From an uncultured Coriobacteriaceae bacterium (GTDB lineage: Bacteria > Actinomycetota > Coriobacteriia > Coriobacteriales > Coriobacteriaceae): DNA of 64,000 bases. The DNA lies in assembly GCA_944322305.1 (NCBI GenBank), contig CALUOP010000008.1:47381-111380 (forward strand). The letters are read 5' to 3'. Positions 60,119 through 64,000 of the stretch are shown here, one piece after another; position 1 is the stretch's first letter; each line of letters begins with the position of its first letter. A program made the position numbers and the translations under genes. The notes below the pieces were generated by a model. The model saw only the letters and a program-made list of their open reading frames with translations. It did not search any database and had not been told where the DNA came from.

Positions 60119-62017
60119 ATGGCTGAGAAGGACCTGGTCGACAACATCGAGGCTGCCAGCGCCGCAGCCGAGGCCATAGACACCGCGAGCGCGACGGGCG
60201 CCGACGGCGGCGCCGCCCCCTCCCCCGCCGACGAGCTCGAGGTGCCGCGCGACACCCTCGCGGTCATCCGCCGCATGTGGGGCACCGCCACCGGCGAGCA
60301 CTGGCGCTTCGCCGTGGTGGTCGCGTGCATCTGCCTCTACACCGCCGCCTCCATCGCCGCACCGGCCTACTGCGCCTATCTGATCGACTATCTGTGGAGC
60401 CACATCCAGCGCGCCTTCGCCGCCGGCGAGACCTTCCGCGTCACGTGGGAGACGGGCGGCCGCGAGGTCATGGTGTTTCTCGGCATCTGGACCGTGGCGT
60501 GGATCTTCTACACCATCCAGAGCTTCACCATGGCGAGCTTCGCCGAGCGGCTGAACCTCAAGCTGCGCCGCGAGCTGTCCGACAAGCTCAACCGCCTGCC
60601 GCTGGCCTTCTACGACCGCCGCAAGCCCGGCGAGGTCATCAGCCGCGCTACCAACGACCTCGACAAGGTCTCCGAGGTCATGCAGCGCGGCATCCTCTCG
60701 CTGCTTACGGCCATAGGCTCGGTCACCGGCGCCCTGATCATGATGTTCCGCTACAACTACGTGCTGGCCTGCGTGTTTTTGGCCTTCGCCGCCGTGGCCG
60801 TGGCCATGACGCGCGCCGTCTCCAAAAAGACGCTCGTGCTGGCCGCCGAGCAGCAGCGCGCCGTGGGCATCCTCACCGGGCACGTGGAGGAGGCCTACTC
60901 CGGGCGCACCGTCATCAAGGCGTTCAACCAGGAGCAGGCCAGCTCTGAGCGCATCCACGCCGCCACGCAGGAGCTCGCCGAGCGCATGCGCGCCACCGAC
61001 TTCGTCACCAACGTGGTGGCGCCCATGGTGCGCTGCCTGGTGCGTCTCTCGCAGGTGATCCTGGCGGTGCTGGGCGTGCGCTTCCTCATCGGCGGGCAGC
61101 TCACGGTGGGCACCCTGCAGGCGTTCTTCCAGTACGTGAACACCGCGGCCGAGCCGCTCACGCAGTTCTCGCTCACGGTGAACACCATGCAAAGCGCGCT
61201 GGCCGCTGTGGAGCGCGTCTACGACATCTTGGACGAGCCCGAGATCGAGCCCGACCCTGTCGCGCCGGCGCTGCCCGCGAGTCCTGTGCGCGGGCGCGTG
61301 GCCTTCGAGCACGTGCGCTTCGGCTACGACCCGGCGCGCCCGCTCATGCGCGACGTGAGCTTCGTGGCCAAGCCCGGGCAGAAGGTGGCCATCGTGGGCG
61401 CCACGGGTGCGGGCAAGACCACCCTCATCAACCTGCTGATGCGCTTCTACGAGATCGACGGCGGCCGCATCACGCTCGACGGGGTCGACACCCACGCCAT
61501 GCGCCGCGCCGACCTGCGCCGCAACTTCGGCATGGTGCTGCAGGACGCGTGGCTGCGCGAGGGCACCATCGCCGAGAACATCGCCTACGGGCGGCCGGAC
61601 GCCACGCGCGAAGAGGTTATCCAAGCCGCGAAGACCGCGCAGGTTGACTTCTTCGTGCGCACGATGCCCCACGGCTACGACACGCTGCTCGAGAACGACG
61701 CGGAGAACATCTCCCAGGGCCAGCGGCAGCTGCTCACCATCGCGCGCGTGCTTCTGGCGAACCCGGCGATCCTCATCTTGGACGAGGCCACCTCGAGCGT
61801 GGACACGCGCACCGAGAAGGCCATCGTGCGCGCCATGGAGCACCTCACCTATGGGCGCACGAGCTTCGTGATCGCGCACCGGCTCTCCACCATCGTGGAC
61901 TCCGACCTCATCCTGGTGATGGACCACGGCACCATCATCGAGCAGGGCACCCACGAGGAGCTCCTGGCGGCCGGCGGCGCCTACGCCGAGCTGTATCTGA
62001 GCCAGTTTGCGTCGTAG
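60119..62017 (+). CDS. ABC exporter half-transporter, catalytic subunit
   Basis: This 632-residue partner has a 40-residue Ala/Asp-rich N-terminus, six membrane segments (about 60-345) and an ATPase domain. Walker A is GATGAGKTT (near 427), Walker B is ILILDEATSSVD with the catalytic Glu intact, and the switch histidine is present in VIAHRLST. Its signature is ISQGQRQ, a variant of LSGGQ, which complements the degenerate half. It should pump lipids, peptides or drugs outward. The ATG at 60119 has GGGAGGCGC upstream and lies two bases after the first subunit's stop. Confidence 0.94.
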   Translation: MAEKDLVDNIEAASAAAEAIDTASATGADGGAAPSPADELEVPRDTLAVIRRMWGTATGEHWRFAVVVACICLYTAASIAAPAYCAYLIDYLWSHIQRAFAAGETFRVTWETGGREVMVFLGIWTVAWIFYTIQSFTMASFAERLNLKLRRELSDKLNRLPLAFYDRRKPGEVISRATNDLDKVSEVMQRGILSLLTAIGSVTGALIMMFRYNYVLACVFLAFAAVAVAMTRAVSKKTLVLAAEQQRAVGILTGHVEEAYSGRTVIKAFNQEQASSERIHAATQELAERMRATDFVTNVVAPMVRCLVRLSQVILAVLGVRFLIGGQLTVGTLQAFFQYVNTAAEPLTQFSLTVNTMQSALAAVERVYDILDEPEIEPDPVAPALPASPVRGRVAFEHVRFGYDPARPLMRDVSFVAKPGQKVAIVGATGAGKTTLINLLMRFYEIDGGRITLDGVDTHAMRRADLRRNFGMVLQDAWLREGTIAENIAYGRPDATREEVIQAAKTAQVDFFVRTMPHGYDTLLENDAENISQGQRQLLTIARVLLANPAILILDEATSSVDTRTEKAIVRAMEHLTYGRTSFVIAHRLSTIVDSDLILVMDHGTIIEQGTHEELLAAGGAYAELYLSQFAS

Positions 62018-62114
62018 CGCAGGCGGTTTGGCGCGCCGGCAGGCGGTTTCGGCCCCTGCTGGCGCGGCGACCGGCGGTTTTGCCCCCCGTCGGCGCGTCC
62101 GCAGCGCCTCGTTG

Positions 62115-62241
62115 CGTTAAACCTGTTGTTTTGGCCGCACCCGCGCAGTAGCCTGCGTCGTAATACGAAAATAGCCGCAGGTAGAACACCTGCGGCTATT
62201 TCGTGTGCTGAGCAGAACCCCGCAAAACAACAGGTTTAACG
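62115..62241. repeat. Nested inverted-repeat element (127 bp)
   Basis: The 19-bp arms CGTTAAACCTGTTGTTTTG (62115-62133) and CAAAACAACAGGTTTAACG (62223-62241) are perfect reverse complements. Inside is a 14-bp perfect stem (62169-62182 and 62188-62201). It lies between the convergent ABC exporter and ArsC-like genes. Confidence 0.85.
62167..62205. terminator. Bidirectional terminator inside the inverted-repeat element
   Basis: AAATAGCCGCAGGT pairs exactly with ACCTGCGGCTATTT around AGAAC. Short U-runs would follow on both strands. It sits between two convergent genes, so it can serve both. Confidence 0.8.
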
Positions 62242-62304
62242 AAAGCGGGAGGCTCTTCGCGCCTTACGATGGCGCTTGCAAGCCTCCCATCATGCAAAAC
62301 ACGG

Positions 62305-62646
62305 TTACTCCCACGTCTTCCACACCTCGGGCGCATAGCCCACGGTAGCCTTCTGGCCGTTGCGGACGATGGGCTCGCGCAGCACCTGCTGGTTCTCGAG
62401 CAGCTTGTCGAACTTCTGGCTGTCGGCCAGGTAGGTGATGAGCGCCACCGCGTCCTGGTCCTTGGCCTTGGGGTCGACCACGGCCTCGATGCCGCCCGCC
62501 GCGCGGATCACGCTCGCAAGCTCGCCTTTGCTCATCTCCTTCTCTTTGAGGTCGATAAACTGAAAGCGGATGCGGCGCTCCTTGAAGTAGCGCTGCGCCT
62601 TTTTAGTGTCGAAGCTCTTCTTGGTGCCGAAAATCTGGATGTTCAC
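62305..62646 (-). CDS. ArsC/Spx-family protein lacking the active-site cysteine
   Basis: This 113-residue protein has the ArsC/YffB fold marks (IQIFGTKKSFDTKKAQRYFK, then REPIVRNGQKATVGYAPEVW). In related proteins the residue after GTKK is cysteine, or in some a selenocysteine; here it is Ser11 (codon AGC), and the whole protein has no cysteine at all. It therefore cannot use classic thiol arsenate chemistry and may be a binding or regulatory protein. The start is GTG 62646 with AAGGGGACGGC upstream. It follows glf by nine bases. Confidence 0.85.
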   Translation of the reverse strand: MNIQIFGTKKSFDTKKAQRYFKERRIRFQFIDLKEKEMSKGELASVIRAAGGIEAVVDPKAKDQDAVALITYLADSQKFDKLLENQQVLREPIVRNGQKATVGYAPEVWKTWE

Positions 62647-62655
62647 GCCGTCCCC

Positions 62656-63813
62656 TTACGCGCAGGGCTCCACGCCCAGCTCGGCGCGCACCACGTCGAA
62701 CGCCGCCGCGATGGCCTTGTCCATGTCGTAGTACTTGTAACCGCCCAGGCGGCCGGCGAAGACCACGTCGCCCTCCTGGTCTGCCAGCTCGCGGTAGGCC
62801 CGGTAGAGCTTCTCGTTGCGCTCGTCGTTCACCGGGTAGTAGGGCTCGTCGCCGGGCTTCCAGTCGGCCGGGTACTCGCGCGTGATCACGGTCTTGGGCA
62901 GCGGCTCGCCGTTCTCGCCCAGCCCGAACTCGAAGTGCTTGTGCTCGATGATGCGCGTGTAGGGCACCTCGCGCTCGTTGTAGTTCACCACGGCCACGCC
63001 CTGGTGGTTCTCCTCGTCCAGGATCTCGCTCTCGAAGCGCAGCGAGCGGTACTCGAGCTGCCCGAGCTTGTAGTTGAAGTAGGCGTCGATGGGGCCGCAG
63101 TAGACGGTGCGCGCGGCGATGTTTGGCTGCTCGGCTGCGAGGTCGGCGTACTCGACGCCCAGGCGCACCTCGGTGCCCTCCAGCATGCGCTCCACCATCT
63201 TGGTGTAGCCGCCCATGGGGATGCCCTGGTAACGGTCGTTGAAGTAGTTGTTGTCGTAGGTCAGGCGCACGGGAAGGCGCTTGATGATGGAGGCCGGAAG
63301 ATCCTTGCAGTCGCGGCCCCACTGCTTCTCGGTGTAGCCCTTCACGAGCTTCTCGAAGATGTCGCGGCCCACGAGGGACAGCGCCTGCTCCTCGAGGTTC
63401 TTGGGCTCGGTGATGCCCTCGGCGGCGATCTGCTCGTCGATCTTGGCGCGCGCCTGCGCCGGCGTCACCACGCCCGGCCACATCTTGGAGAAGGTGTTCA
63501 TGTTGAAGGGCATGTTGTAGACCTCGCCCTTGTAGTAGGCCACCGGCGAGTTCACGTAGTTGTTGAACTCCGCGAAGCGGTTGACATAGTCCCATACGTC
63601 CTTCAGCGAGGTGTGGAAGATGTGCGCGCCGTACTTGTGGACGTTGATGCCCTCGACCTTCTCGGTGTACACGTTGCCGGCGATATGCGGGCGGCGATCG
63701 ATGACCAGGCAGCGCTTGCCGGCGCGCTTGGCCTCGTGGGCAAAGACGGCGCCGGTGAGACCGGCGCCAACGATGAGGTAGTCGTAAGCGGGAGTGGTCT
63801 GTGACTGGGCCAT
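62656..63813 (-). CDS. glf: UDP-galactopyranose mutase
   Basis: This 385-residue flavoprotein has the FAD motif YLIVGAGLTGAVFAHE (about 12-27), the Glf signature HKYGAHIFHT (about 59-68), YTEKQWG and the C-terminal FAGRLGGYKYYDMDKAI. It makes UDP-galactofuranose for cell-surface glycans. The ATG at 63813 has AAGGAGCCCC upstream. A TACAAT box at 63852-63857 on the minus strand with TTCAGA 17 bases upstream is a possible promoter. No glycosyltransferases are seen next to it within the window. Confidence 0.96.
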   Translation of the reverse strand: MAQSQTTPAYDYLIVGAGLTGAVFAHEAKRAGKRCLVIDRRPHIAGNVYTEKVEGINVHKYGAHIFHTSLKDVWDYVNRFAEFNNYVNSPVAYYKGEVYNMPFNMNTFSKMWPGVVTPAQARAKIDEQIAAEGITEPKNLEEQALSLVGRDIFEKLVKGYTEKQWGRDCKDLPASIIKRLPVRLTYDNNYFNDRYQGIPMGGYTKMVERMLEGTEVRLGVEYADLAAEQPNIAARTVYCGPIDAYFNYKLGQLEYRSLRFESEILDEENHQGVAVVNYNEREVPYTRIIEHKHFEFGLGENGEPLPKTVITREYPADWKPGDEPYYPVNDERNEKLYRAYRELADQEGDVVFAGRLGGYKYYDMDKAIAAAFDVVRAELGVEPCA

Positions 63814-63893
63814 GGGGGGCTCCTTCGCAGCTCGGGTGCAATGTCGGGCCTATTGTACGACAAGCGTGTGGAGGTCTGAAGGCGAGCGGAGGG

Positions 63894-64000
63894 AGGCGCG
63901 CGGCGGTTGGTCGCGCTTTCGACAGCCGTCGCAGGGGCCGCGCGCTTTTCTCGGCAGGTGCGGCCGCGGTTAGCCGCGTTTCCGACGTCGCCGCAGGGGC
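63894..64000. repeat. Intergenic repeat, right end
   Basis: The stretch contains GCGGTTGGTCGCGCTTTCGAC and then GCGGTTAGCCGCGTTTCCGAC, two copies of the same degenerate unit seen at 0.7-1.3 kb and 9.7-10.3 kb. A CGTCGCAGGGGC / CGCCGCAGGGGC pair follows each. It runs off the window edge. Confidence 0.75.

Overview
The window is high-G+C DNA that looks like a chromosome segment of a gut-type Coriobacteriia member (Actinomycetota; an Olsenella- or Collinsella-like anaerobe is my best guess). The guess rests on strong G+C bias, several PTS uptake systems, amino-acid and peptide catabolism genes, and a selenium-dependent molybdenum hydroxylase (SDMH) gene set. No sequence comparison was possible, so the taxon is an inference.

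Left part (1-12.7 kb). A gene-free, repeat-rich end is followed by a GH1 6-phospho-beta-glucosidase, a LysO-type exporter coupled to a GNAT acetyltransferase, and a sucrose cassette (LacI-type regulator, PTS EIIBC, GH32 hydrolase) with two operator-like palindromes in front of the PTS gene. Next come about 1 kb of degenerate intergenic repeats, a secreted coiled-coil/RlpA-like protein and a HAD phosphatase.

Housekeeping block (13-21 kb). folC, valS, clpX, clpP and tig run leftward, followed by tRNA-Leu.

Purine, molybdenum and selenium block (22.8-39.5 kb). A three-subunit xanthine-dehydrogenase-type hydroxylase (FAD, 2Fe-2S and Mo subunits) is followed, after gdhA and two tRNAs, by an XdhC-family protein, YqeB, YqeC, a MocA-like nucleotidyltransferase, an NCS2 purine permease, SelD, a DUF3343 protein, an MFS transporter, a cysteine desulfurase and YedF. 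I see no selA, selB or tRNA-Sec here. The set matches the known 'orphan SelD' arrangement, in which selenium serves a labile cofactor of molybdenum hydroxylases.

Right part (39.7-64 kb). A C69 dipeptidase and CutC precede a rightward LicR-type regulator with a lactose/cellobiose-family PTS (A, B, C). After a 337-nt multi-hairpin spacer come a glycosylasparaginase, an M20 peptidase, an RDD protein, a short GrdB-like protein and a YitT protein. Then come a MerR regulator, a histidine phosphatase, an acylphosphatase, a PAP2 phosphatase, a DUF2974 hydrolase, a DEDDh exonuclease, a heterodimeric ABC exporter, an ArsC-like protein with no cysteine, and Glf.

The most unusual material is non-coding. 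Two AT-rich elements of about 181 bp share 29-bp terminal inverted repeats. Two smaller elements of about 125 bp have perfect 17-19 bp inverted ends and an inner hairpin. A degenerate intergenic repeat family built on GGTTGGTCGC recurs at three loci.
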